A DNA stretch of 64,000 nt. Source: Peribacillus loiseleuriae (lineage in GTDB: Bacteria > Bacillota > Bacilli > Bacillales > DSM-1321). The position numbers and the translations under genes were made by a program. Positions 58,061-64,000 of the stretch are shown in pieces; position 1 is the first letter of the stretch, and every line of letters starts with the position of its first letter. The stretch is taken from NCBI RefSeq assembly GCF_001183985.1, contig NZ_LFZW01000001.1, forward strand, positions 166,806 to 230,805, written 5' to 3'. Under the pieces are notes generated by a model, which saw only the letters and a list, made by a program, of their open reading frames with translations, ran no database searches and had not been told where the DNA came from.

Positions 58061-58639
58061 ATGAATAAATTTAAGAGTGATTATATCATTACAATGGACG
58101 ATATTGTGAGAGAGGGCGATCCGATATTACGTCAGAATACAGAAGAAGTGAAACTGCCCCTTTCTGCGGAAGACAAAGAAACATTGGAGAGTATGATGCA
58201 GTTCCTGAAGAATAGTCAGGATCCAGATACAGCAAAAAAATATCATTTACGTGCTGGAGTAGGGCTGTCTGCGAATCAAATCGGTTTGAATAAACGGATG
58301 TTCGTCATGTACTTTACAGACATAAAAGGAACCCTATATGAACATGTACTCGTTAATCCTAAAATTATCAGCCATTCAGCATCAATGGTCTACTTGCCTC
58401 AAAGCGAAGGCTGTCTTTCTGTTGACCGTGACATAAGTGGCTACGTGCCAAGATATGAGCGTGTCAAAGTGAAAGCAACGGACTTAACAGGGGAGGGGAT
58501 CCAACTTCGCTTGAAAGGGTTCCCGGCCATCGTATTCCAGCATGAATTGGACCATTTAAATGGCGTCATGTTCTATGACAGGATTAATGAGAAAAATCCA
58601 TTTCAACTGCCTGATAACGTGGAGATTACGAGTATTTGA
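58061..58639 (+). CDS. def: Peptide deformylase
   Basis: This 192-residue iron enzyme removes the N-formyl group from new proteins. All three motifs are present: GVGLSANQIG, EGCLSV (C118) and QHELDHLNG (H161, E162, H165). The length and N-terminal extension match the Bacillus DefB/YkrB form (type 2). AGAGGAATGG lies upstream with long spacing. The internal ATG at 58094 (MDDIVREGD) is an alternative but lacks a site. It is a single gene with a shared terminator. Confidence 0.94.
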   Translation: MNKFKSDYIITMDDIVREGDPILRQNTEEVKLPLSAEDKETLESMMQFLKNSQDPDTAKKYHLRAGVGLSANQIGLNKRMFVMYFTDIKGTLYEHVLVNPKIISHSASMVYLPQSEGCLSVDRDISGYVPRYERVKVKATDLTGEGIQLRLKGFPAIVFQHELDHLNGVMFYDRINEKNPFQLPDNVEITSI

Positions 58640-58687
58640 ACAACAATCCGTAAAGGTTTGAGGTTTGATACGAAATAATTCTCAAAA

Positions 58688-58724
58688 ATAAAACAAGGCT
58701 GTCACAAAGACAGCCTTGTTTTAT
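58688..58724. terminator. Bidirectional terminator between def and the MFS gene
   Basis: AATAAAACAAGGCTGTC pairs perfectly with GACAGCCTTGTTTTATT around ACAAA. Confidence 0.92.
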
Positions 58725-60256
58725 TTTTGGTTTACAGCCCTTTTTTGAGGAGCTTTAACGCGTGTGTTCCCCATACAGAAAACGGTAATAACTGCTATGC
58801 TGATTGGAATAAGTGCCAGCATGAAAATTAAGGTAATCGAATCCGACATGGTTAGTACGATCTTGTTAAGAACAAAGTCTGGGATGTTTGCACGAGCTTC
58901 TGATTGGAACAACTCTCGTGTATCTTTAAGATTAGTGAATGTTCCTTCAGCCCCATTCCCCATCCCTTTAAATGAATCAGCTAATTTGCTCGTAAATGCA
59001 TGATTTTGTATGGCGCCGAAAATGGTGATTCCTAATGTCATGCCAAATGAACGCAAAAATGAATTCGTTGAGGTAGCTGATCCTCGGAAACGCGGCTCTA
59101 AATCGTGTATGGATGCTGTTGGTAGTAAAGAAAATGAAAAACCAACTCCAATACCAACAATTGTCATATAAAGGGTGAGTAATCCTCTGCTTGTTTCAGG
59201 AGTTAATGTTCCGAGCAAGAACATGCCAACGAAATAAGCGACAACAGAAATAATCATAAGCTTGCGGAAGCTTGCTTTCGTTTGGAAAATTCCGCCGCAT
59301 GCACTTCCGGCCACAGAACCGAGCATCATCGGCATAAGGATAAGCCCTGCATTTGTGGCTGATCCCCCATATACTGCCTGAACAAAGATCGGAATATATA
59401 CGGTTAAAATAATAAACGATGCCCCATAAAGAATCGCTAAAAGTTGCGAAGTGGCAAATAATCGTTTTTTGAACATCCAGAAAGAGATGATAGGCTCTTG
59501 CGCTCTTTTTTCGAACAAGAAAAAGAGTAACAAGAATACAGCGAAACTAGTAAACAAACCGATAATCTGGATTGAATCCCAGCTATATTTACTACCACCT
59601 AGTTCAAGTGCGAACATGAGACTAATTACGGCGATGACAAGTGTTGCAGCTCCGCCCCAATCAATTTTTTGTTCCTGAACTTGTGGAGATTCTTTATAGT
59701 AACGTAGTACGAAAAAGAAGGATACTAATCCAATGGGGACGTTCACATAAAAAACCCAGTGCCAACTTACATATTCAGTAATATAAGCGCCTAATAAAGG
59801 ACCCATAACACTTGATGCCCCAAATACAGCACCGAGCAACCCAGTCATTTTCCCACGTTTTTCAGGTGGGAAAATATCAAATACAATTGTAAAGGCAATC
59901 GGCATCAGAGCTCCACCACCAATCCCTTGTATCGCTCTAAAAATACTTAATTGAACCATACTTTGGGCAATTCCGCATAATGCAGATCCGAGTAGAAAAA
60001 CAATAAGACCAAAAATGAAAAAACGTTTGCGACCATACATGTCGGAAAGTTTACCGAAAATCGGCATCCCGGCCATTGTGGCAACCATATAGGCAGATGT
60101 TACCCAGACAAATTTATCAAAGTCGCCTAAATCTGATACGATGGTCCCCATCGCCGTAGCGACAATGGTATTGTCCATCGCCGACATAAAAATCCCCAAT
60201 AGTAAACCAGCAACAATGAGATTTTGATGTTTATTCTTTTGAATATGAGCCACCAA
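58721..60256 (-). CDS. DHA2 (EmrB/QacA) family drug:H+ antiporter
   Basis: This 511-residue, 14-helix MFS exporter has the DHA2 signatures GIFMSAMDNTIVATAMGTI (motif D1), GKLSDMYGRKRFF (motif A), RAIQGIGGGALMP (motif B) and GLLGAVFGASSVMGPLLGAYI (motif C). The TTG at 60256, about 7 bases after GGGGG, or the adjacent GTG, is the start. It is divergent from a MarR regulator with a strong palindrome between them, so it should be induced by a MarR ligand. The substrate is unknown. Confidence 0.91.
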   Translation of the reverse strand: MVAHIQKNKHQNLIVAGLLLGIFMSAMDNTIVATAMGTIVSDLGDFDKFVWVTSAYMVATMAGMPIFGKLSDMYGRKRFFIFGLIVFLLGSALCGIAQSMVQLSIFRAIQGIGGGALMPIAFTIVFDIFPPEKRGKMTGLLGAVFGASSVMGPLLGAYITEYVSWHWVFYVNVPIGLVSFFFVLRYYKESPQVQEQKIDWGGAATLVIAVISLMFALELGGSKYSWDSIQIIGLFTSFAVFLLLFFLFEKRAQEPIISFWMFKKRLFATSQLLAILYGASFIILTVYIPIFVQAVYGGSATNAGLILMPMMLGSVAGSACGGIFQTKASFRKLMIISVVAYFVGMFLLGTLTPETSRGLLTLYMTIVGIGVGFSFSLLPTASIHDLEPRFRGSATSTNSFLRSFGMTLGITIFGAIQNHAFTSKLADSFKGMGNGAEGTFTNLKDTRELFQSEARANIPDFVLNKIVLTMSDSITLIFMLALIPISIAVITVFCMGNTRVKAPQKRAVNQK

Positions 60257-60321
60257 TTAAAAACCCCCTTTTTAATAATGGACCAATGTATTATTTCACT
60301 TGAAAAATGTAATAAAAATGG

Positions 60322-60342
60322 TTATCTTGATAATCGAGATAA
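60322..60342. promoter_or_regulatory. MarR-family operator between divergent genes
   Basis: TTATCTTGAT-A-ATCGAGATAA has 10-bp arms with one mismatch. It resembles the ATCTcGA/TCgAGAT boxes reported for MhqR-type MarR proteins. It lies 29 bases before marR and 66 bases before the MFS start. Confidence 0.7.
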
Positions 60343-60370
60343 AATCAAGTTTAGTGGGAGGTGCCTACCC

Positions 60371-60856
60371 ATGTCAAGGGATAAACTTCAAAAATTAGAG
60401 ATGCTAGAGAATTTGTCGCAAAGCCTGCACAAATATGGGATGAGAACCGTCTTATTTCAACAAAATATGGCGCAGAAAATGGGCGTTGTTCATACGGATT
60501 TAAAGACAGCAGAAATTTTAAATGAAACAGGGCCCATTACTGCAGGTGAACTATCAAGAATTACTGGTCTAAGCTCAGGTTCAGTTACGGCGCTTATTGA
60601 TAGGCTTGAAAAAACAGGCTATGTAATGAGAGAAAAAGACGAGGAAGATCGCAGGAGAGTCATGATCACCCCGATCCAGAAACGACAACAACAAATAAAA
60701 GACCATTTCGTATCATTGGCAGAAGCGACCAAAGAAGCATGCTCGACATATAATAAAGAAGAATTAGCTGTCATTCTTAGTTTTGTGGAAAAAGTAACAA
60801 AGATTATGGATCACGAAAACGAAAAATTAATGGTGGAAAGAGAAAATGGTAATTAA
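60371..60856 (+). CDS. MarR family regulator
   Basis: This 161-residue winged-helix dimer has DLKTAEILNETGPITAGELSR, ITGLSSGSVTALIDRLEKTG (recognition helix) and the wing DEEDRRRVMITPI. It is flanked by dimerisation helices. ATG 60371 follows GTGGGAGGTG; the longer in-frame reading into the MFS start lacks a site. It probably represses itself and the divergent exporter through 60322-60342. No conserved cysteine is near the N-terminus, so a small-molecule ligand is more likely than thiol redox sensing. Confidence 0.9.
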   Translation: MSRDKLQKLEMLENLSQSLHKYGMRTVLFQQNMAQKMGVVHTDLKTAEILNETGPITAGELSRITGLSSGSVTALIDRLEKTGYVMREKDEEDRRRVMITPIQKRQQQIKDHFVSLAEATKEACSTYNKEELAVILSFVEKVTKIMDHENEKLMVERENGN

Positions 60857-60874
60857 TCTTTGTAAGTAATTATT

Positions 60875-60889
60875 TTATAATCATTATAA
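60875..60889. promoter_or_regulatory. Exact PerR box upstream of microprotein gene
   Basis: TTATAATCATTATAA equals the 7-1-7 PerR consensus TTATAATnATTATAA. The symmetry extends to 12-bp arms (60869-60895). It lies just upstream of the promoter at 60897. Confidence 0.75.
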
Positions 60890-60896
60890 AATAATA

Positions 60897-60924
60897 TTGA
60901 TTATAAAACGAAAGATAGTATACT
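60897..60924 (+). promoter_or_regulatory. Promoter of the zinc-ribbon microprotein
   Basis: TTGATT (60897-60902), a 16-base spacer and TATACT (60919-60924). Confidence 0.5.
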
Positions 60925-60956
60925 ATAAGAAAAGCGAGTAAAGAGGAGGACGTATC

Positions 60957-61076
60957 ATGGCGGTGAAAATTTGTAACACTTGTGGAGCACCCATAAAAAA
61001 ATTAAAACATTCAGCCTTATGTCAATGTGGTCCTAAGATTCTTATTGGACCCCAAGCTTCTAAAACGAATAAATAA
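60957..61076 (+). CDS. 39-residue zinc-ribbon microprotein with PerR box
   Basis: ATG 60957 follows AAAGAGGAGGA and encodes a 39-residue basic protein starting MAVKICNTCGAPIKKLKHSA, with CNTCG (CxxC) and CQCG (CxC), then KILIGPQASKTNK. The two cysteine pairs make a minimal zinc or iron site. There is no signal peptide. It has its own promoter, an exact PerR box and its own terminator (61090-61126), so it looks like a real gene derepressed by peroxide or iron/manganese change. I do not recognise a family. Confidence 0.7.
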   Translation: MAVKICNTCGAPIKKLKHSALCQCGPKILIGPQASKTNK

Positions 61077-61089
61077 AATCGTTCATTTC

Positions 61090-61126
61090 AACCGATTATT
61101 CTTGCTTAAGGAGAGTCGGTTTTTTA
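61090..61126 (+). terminator. Rho-independent terminator after microprotein gene
   Basis: AACCGA pairs with TCGGTT across a 20-base loop, followed by TTTT. Confidence 0.65.
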
Positions 61127-61238
61127 TTTTTTAGGAAAATGATGTGCTTCAGTGAAAAATATTTCTCAAAAGCTCATTCATTTTGTAGAATAGAACTATG
61201 TTTGAGTGGTTAAATCAAACAAAACCATAACGTGATAG

Positions 61239-61658
61239 TTGGGAGGTAGTTATGTTGGGAACGAGAGACTAAGAATTGGTGAACTAGCACAATTAGCGAA
61301 TGTGACAAAGCGCACAGTCGACTATTATACAAATCTCGGATTATTAAAACCAGAACGTTCTGCATCTAATTACCGCTATTATAAATATGGTGAACTTGAA
61401 CGGTTACGAAAGATTGTTGCTTATAAAAAGAAGCAGTATTCACTTGACCATATCAGGATGATGCTTATCCAAGAATGCGAGTCTAAGATACATGCATCTG
61501 AAAAGCAATTAAACGAAAAATTGAATGACCTAAATGTAGAGTTACAAACGGTCATAAGATGGCTTGAAAATGATAAGAAAAAAAACAGCTCATTAAAAAA
61601 TCAAGTGTCACATGAAAGTGTGACATTAATGCAGTCATTGCTGCTTTTACTTTTGTGA
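61239..61658 (+). CDS. MerR family regulator, possible N-terminal frameshift
   Basis: The roughly 135-residue protein has the MerR winged helix (RLRIGELAQLANVTKRTVDY, NLGLLKPERSASNYRYYKYG, LERLRKIVAYKKKQYSLDHI) and a coiled-coil dimer helix. It resembles B. subtilis YhdQ/CueR, which lies next to the CNNM gene yhdP, the same neighbour as here. The ideal start, ATG 61252 after GGGAGGTAG, is in the wrong frame and stops at once. The coding frame can only use TTG 61239, which has no ribosome-binding site. One missing G in the GGG run at about 61256-61258 would join ATG to the gene. The target is unknown. Confidence 0.75.
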   Translation: MGGSYVGNERLRIGELAQLANVTKRTVDYYTNLGLLKPERSASNYRYYKYGELERLRKIVAYKKKQYSLDHIRMMLIQECESKIHASEKQLNEKLNDLNVELQTVIRWLENDKKKNSSLKNQVSHESVTLMQSLLLLLL

Positions 61659-61801
61659 GGTTCAGTGGGTTAAGAAATCGAGATTATGTGTAAATTATAT
61701 ATAAAAATTAGAGATACTTTTACAGGAGGTGCCTGGGATTCAATCGTATTCAAGTGTTTCCTTATTTTGATCGATAGCAAGAAAGTAGAATCAAAAAAGG
61801 A

Positions 61802-63148
61802 TTGTTTACCGATTACCCACCCGCATTGGAGATTACCATAAAATTGTTAGCCATAGCACTACTAATTGCTTTAACAGCTTTTTTCGTTGCTTCTGAATTT
61901 GCCATTGTCAAAGTGAGAAGTTCACGTATTAACCAATTAATTGAAGAAGGACATAAGAATGCTCTCGCTGCGAAGCGGGTAACGTCTCATCTAGATGAGT
62001 ATTTATCTGCTTGTCAATTAGGGATTACGGTTACCGCTCTTGGTCTTGGTTGGTTAGGGGAACCGACAGTCGAGGCGCTTTTGCATCCTTTGTTTGAAAA
62101 ATTGAACGTGGCTGAATCAGCAATAAGCATCTTGTCATTCGCTATTGCCTTCGCCTCAGTAACTTACTTGCACGTCGTTGTTGGTGAATTGGCTCCAAAA
62201 ACAGTTGCTATTCAGAAAGCTGAGCAAGTTACGCTTACATTTGCTAAACCTTTAATTTGGTTCTACCGTATTATGTATCCTTTTATTTGGGTTCTCAATG
62301 GTTCCTCTCGTCTGCTCGTCGGTATGTTCGGAATGAAGCCTGCTTCTGAGAATGAATTAGCCCATTCTGAAGAGGAATTACGCTTGATTTTATCAGAGAG
62401 CTACAAAAGCGGTGAAATTAATCAATCTGAATATAAATATGTGAATAAAATCTTTGAATTTGATAATCGAATTGCCAATGAAATCATGGTGCCAAGAACG
62501 GAAATGGTAACGATTGAACAAGGAACTTCGCTTCTTGAAGTCATTGAATTAATCCAAGAAGAACAATTTACAAGATACCCAGTAACAGATGGAGATAAAG
62601 ATAATATTGTTGGAATGGTAAATATTAAACGACTTTATACGGCTACAATAACGGAAGAAAATGTGACGGATTTAAATGTTGATGAATTTATCACTCCAGT
62701 TATTCGTGTGCTTGAGACGATACCTATTCATGATTTACTGCTTAAAATGCAAAAAGAACGGATTCATATGGCAATTTTGTCAGATGAATATGGTGGAACG
62801 GCAGGTTTAGTAACGGTTGAGGATATTTTAGAAGAGATTGTCGGTGATATCCGTGATGAATTTGATCAGGACGAACGACCAAATATCCAGCAGATCACGG
62901 ATGAACATTTTGTTTTTGATGCCAAAACATTAATAGGTGATGTCAACTCTACATTAGGAATCCACCTGCCTGAAATGGACATAGACACGATTGGCGGTTG
63001 GATTTTAACTGGTAGATATGATGTGGCAGTAGGAGATAAATTAGAATTCGAGGACTATGAATTCACTGTGAAAGAGATGGATGGACATCATGTTCTATAT
63101 GTAGAAGCCAAACAAATGAGCTCTTCTTCAGTCAATTTAACAAAATAA
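61802..63148 (+). CDS. CNNM/HlyC family Mg2+ efflux-type membrane protein (MpfA-like)
   Basis: The 448-residue protein has a DUF21 transmembrane domain (about 1-195; FFVASEFAIVKVRSSRI, LGITVTALGLGWLGEPTVE, VVVGELAPKTVAIQ), a CBS pair (about 215-335; VPRTEMVTIEQG, ILSDEYGGTAGLVTVEDILEEIVGDI) and a CorC-HlyC domain. It is close to Bacillus YhdP/MpfA and YrkA, implicated in Mg2+ export. The start is uncertain. TTG 61802 is the only initiator just after an in-frame stop, and the strong AGGAGGTG at 61724-61731 is too far away. The upstream MerR gene may regulate it. Confidence 0.9.
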   Translation: MFTDYPPALEITIKLLAIALLIALTAFFVASEFAIVKVRSSRINQLIEEGHKNALAAKRVTSHLDEYLSACQLGITVTALGLGWLGEPTVEALLHPLFEKLNVAESAISILSFAIAFASVTYLHVVVGELAPKTVAIQKAEQVTLTFAKPLIWFYRIMYPFIWVLNGSSRLLVGMFGMKPASENELAHSEEELRLILSESYKSGEINQSEYKYVNKIFEFDNRIANEIMVPRTEMVTIEQGTSLLEVIELIQEEQFTRYPVTDGDKDNIVGMVNIKRLYTATITEENVTDLNVDEFITPVIRVLETIPIHDLLLKMQKERIHMAILSDEYGGTAGLVTVEDILEEIVGDIRDEFDQDERPNIQQITDEHFVFDAKTLIGDVNSTLGIHLPEMDIDTIGGWILTGRYDVAVGDKLEFEDYEFTVKEMDGHHVLYVEAKQMSSSSVNLTK

Positions 63149-63153
63149 TATGT

Positions 63154-63285
63154 GAAAACGAGGGTGTCTTATAAGGGGCTGACCTCGTACTCTAAATCAG
63201 TATGCAGTGTTTATAGACTAATTTTTTACTGTATTTAGTTGATTAGGGGTCTGGCTCTTTGCTTTTGAGTCACCCCCTTTTTTGT
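63154..63285. repeat. Dispersed repeat, copy 2
   Basis: This segment is clearly related to 6057-6180 (shared GTCT-ATAAGGG-CTG, CTCTAAATCAGTATG-AGTGTTT, ACTGTATTTAGTTG, GGGTCTGGCTCTTTGCTTTTGAGTCA). It ends in CCCCC and six T, so it also ends transcription of the CNNM gene. The closing stem is weaker than in copy 1. Confidence 0.75.
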
Positions 63286-63784
63286 TAAGAAATAAATGAT
63301 AGTAATGTATATAGAAGAAAAGTGGCAAAAGATTGAATGGAACGATCGTCTCTATTGGTGAATTCGATGTTCATTGTACGAACGGAACCGACTTGTTCAA
63401 CTAGACTACTGCTAACGTATCGATACTTCTCATGCAAAGGTAAGGATATGGCTGGATTTTGAGGTGTGGATTGAAAGGGGAAATTTTTTTCTATAATAGT
63501 AAAGGGGAATAAGATATATTTAAAGACGAATAAATGCATAGTGTGATTTATTTTATAAAAGCTCGCTAGGGGCTGATTAACTTTAAAGTTTCTACTTCAA
63601 GATATGTAGAGAGAATAAAATCATTTAATTGACTGTTAGGTTTGATGAATTAATTTGAAATATATATTGACTATAAAGAGAAAAAGGAGTAGTCTATACA
63701 AAGTTGCTGATTGAGCAATGACTAAACATTACTATTTTGACTTGGGTAACCAAGTAATAAGACAAATCACTTTTTAGAAAAATG
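63286..63784. other. Long non-coding stretch upstream of the rRNA operon
   Basis: No gene is supported. It contains TTGACT/TATACA-type patches near 63667-63700 and a TTGAAA/TATAAT pair near 63471-63497 with sub-optimal spacers, which could be further rrn promoters, plus a small ACTTGG/CCAAGT hairpin near 63741. Confidence 0.4.
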
Positions 63785-63813
63785 TTGACTTCTTATAAAA
63801 TGAATGGTAAGAT
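63785..63813 (+). promoter_or_regulatory. rRNA operon promoter
   Basis: TTGACT (63785-63790), a 17-base spacer and TAAGAT (63808-63813), followed by a TCGCTG...CAGCGA leader hairpin (63821-63839). Confidence 0.75.
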
Positions 63814-64000
63814 GAATTAGTCGCTGCGAAACACAGCGATTATAAATAACGTTGAAACTTCGCAGAAGTTGACAACTAATCACTAATGTGTTAATCTAAT
63901 CTTGGGTTAACGATAAATTGCTCTTTGAAAACTGAACAAAACAAAGCGCCAACGTTTAAATTTAAGTGAGTACACACTATAAAAACAAATGAGCAAGTCA
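63814..64000 (+). other. 16S rRNA leader with boxA
   Basis: The sequence TTGCTCTTTGAAAACTGAAC (63918 onward) is the boxA antitermination region of Bacillus rRNA leaders. The end (AATGAGCAAGTCA) is the spacer that normally runs directly into the mature 16S 5' end within some tens of bases. The rRNA gene itself lies outside the window. Confidence 0.88.

Noticed and set aside
61659..61801. M-box (Mg2+) riboswitch before the CNNM gene
   Set aside because: The 140-base leader has an isolated AGGAGGTG but none of the conserved M-box blocks and is too short.
63285..63539. 84-codon minus-strand frame before the rRNA leader
   Set aside because: No ribosome-binding site. The region looks like promoter and spacer DNA of the rRNA operon.

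Overview
The window is 64 kb of low-GC bacterial chromosome from a member of the Bacillaceae (Bacillales). The evidence is strong AGGAGG-type ribosome-binding sites, TTG and GTG starts, a LicT/BglP beta-glucoside locus with RAT antiterminators and a cre site, a bacterial nitric oxide synthase, a YhfH-type small protein, and a typical Bacillus 16S rRNA leader at the right edge. Genus and species cannot be fixed from the sequence alone. There is no prophage, CRISPR array, complete insertion sequence or tRNA gene. Mobile-element traces are limited to one TnpB remnant and several dispersed repeats.

Layout. 1-10 kb holds unlinked transport and small-protein genes: an MFS carrier with an AbgB-like M20 hydrolase, PhnA, an SMR exporter, a CD3324-family protein, a FusB-like EF-G-binding protein, and a GntR regulator divergent from brnQ. 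10.5-18.2 kb holds an HxlR regulator with its own palindrome, the licT-bglP-GH1-GH1 beta-glucoside locus and a DinB-fold protein. 18.8-26.4 kb is a six-gene unit: a CUT1 ABC importer, a beta-CASP-like metallo-beta-lactamase and a cytosolic 5'-nucleotidase-family protein. 26.5-30.3 kb is a TPP-riboswitch-controlled thiamine-precursor import operon that ends in a TatD-family hydrolase. 30.5-38.6 kb has a cold-shock gene, two tandem SEC-C/HTH paralogues flanked by about 180-bp inverted repeats, a predicted structured RNA, hflX, a YhfH-like microprotein and trhO. 38.7-46 kb has a chemoreceptor, a CPA1 antiporter, a GNAT enzyme, a hemY-type oxidase and nitric oxide synthase. 46.2-50.8 kb is a polyamine operon with its XRE-cupin repressor. 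51-63.1 kb has a PrsA-like foldase, an amino-acid-type ABC importer with an M20 deacylase (yxeMNOP-like), a second FtsH, peptide deformylase, a MarR/MFS divergon, a PerR-box-preceded zinc-ribbon microprotein, and a MerR/CNNM pair. 63.6-64 kb is the promoter and leader of an rRNA operon whose 16S gene starts just outside the window.

How the genes work together. Several cassettes pair an importer with the enzymes that process the cargo: MFS-AbgB, BglP-GH1, CUT1-MBL-nucleotidase, ThiXYZ-TatD and the ABC-M20 unit. Regulators sit beside their targets with visible operators: HxlR at 10514-10540, the Pot repressor at 46277-46337, and MarR at 60322-60342.

The strongest leads for new biology are (i) the importer/beta-CASP/nucleotidase operon at 18.8-26.4 kb, (ii) the inverted-repeat-bounded SEC-C/HTH pair at 31.7-35.4 kb, (iii) the structured RNA at about 34.9-35.1 kb, and (iv) the 39-residue zinc-ribbon protein behind an exact PerR box at 60.9 kb. 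All assignments come from reading the sequence; no database search was run.
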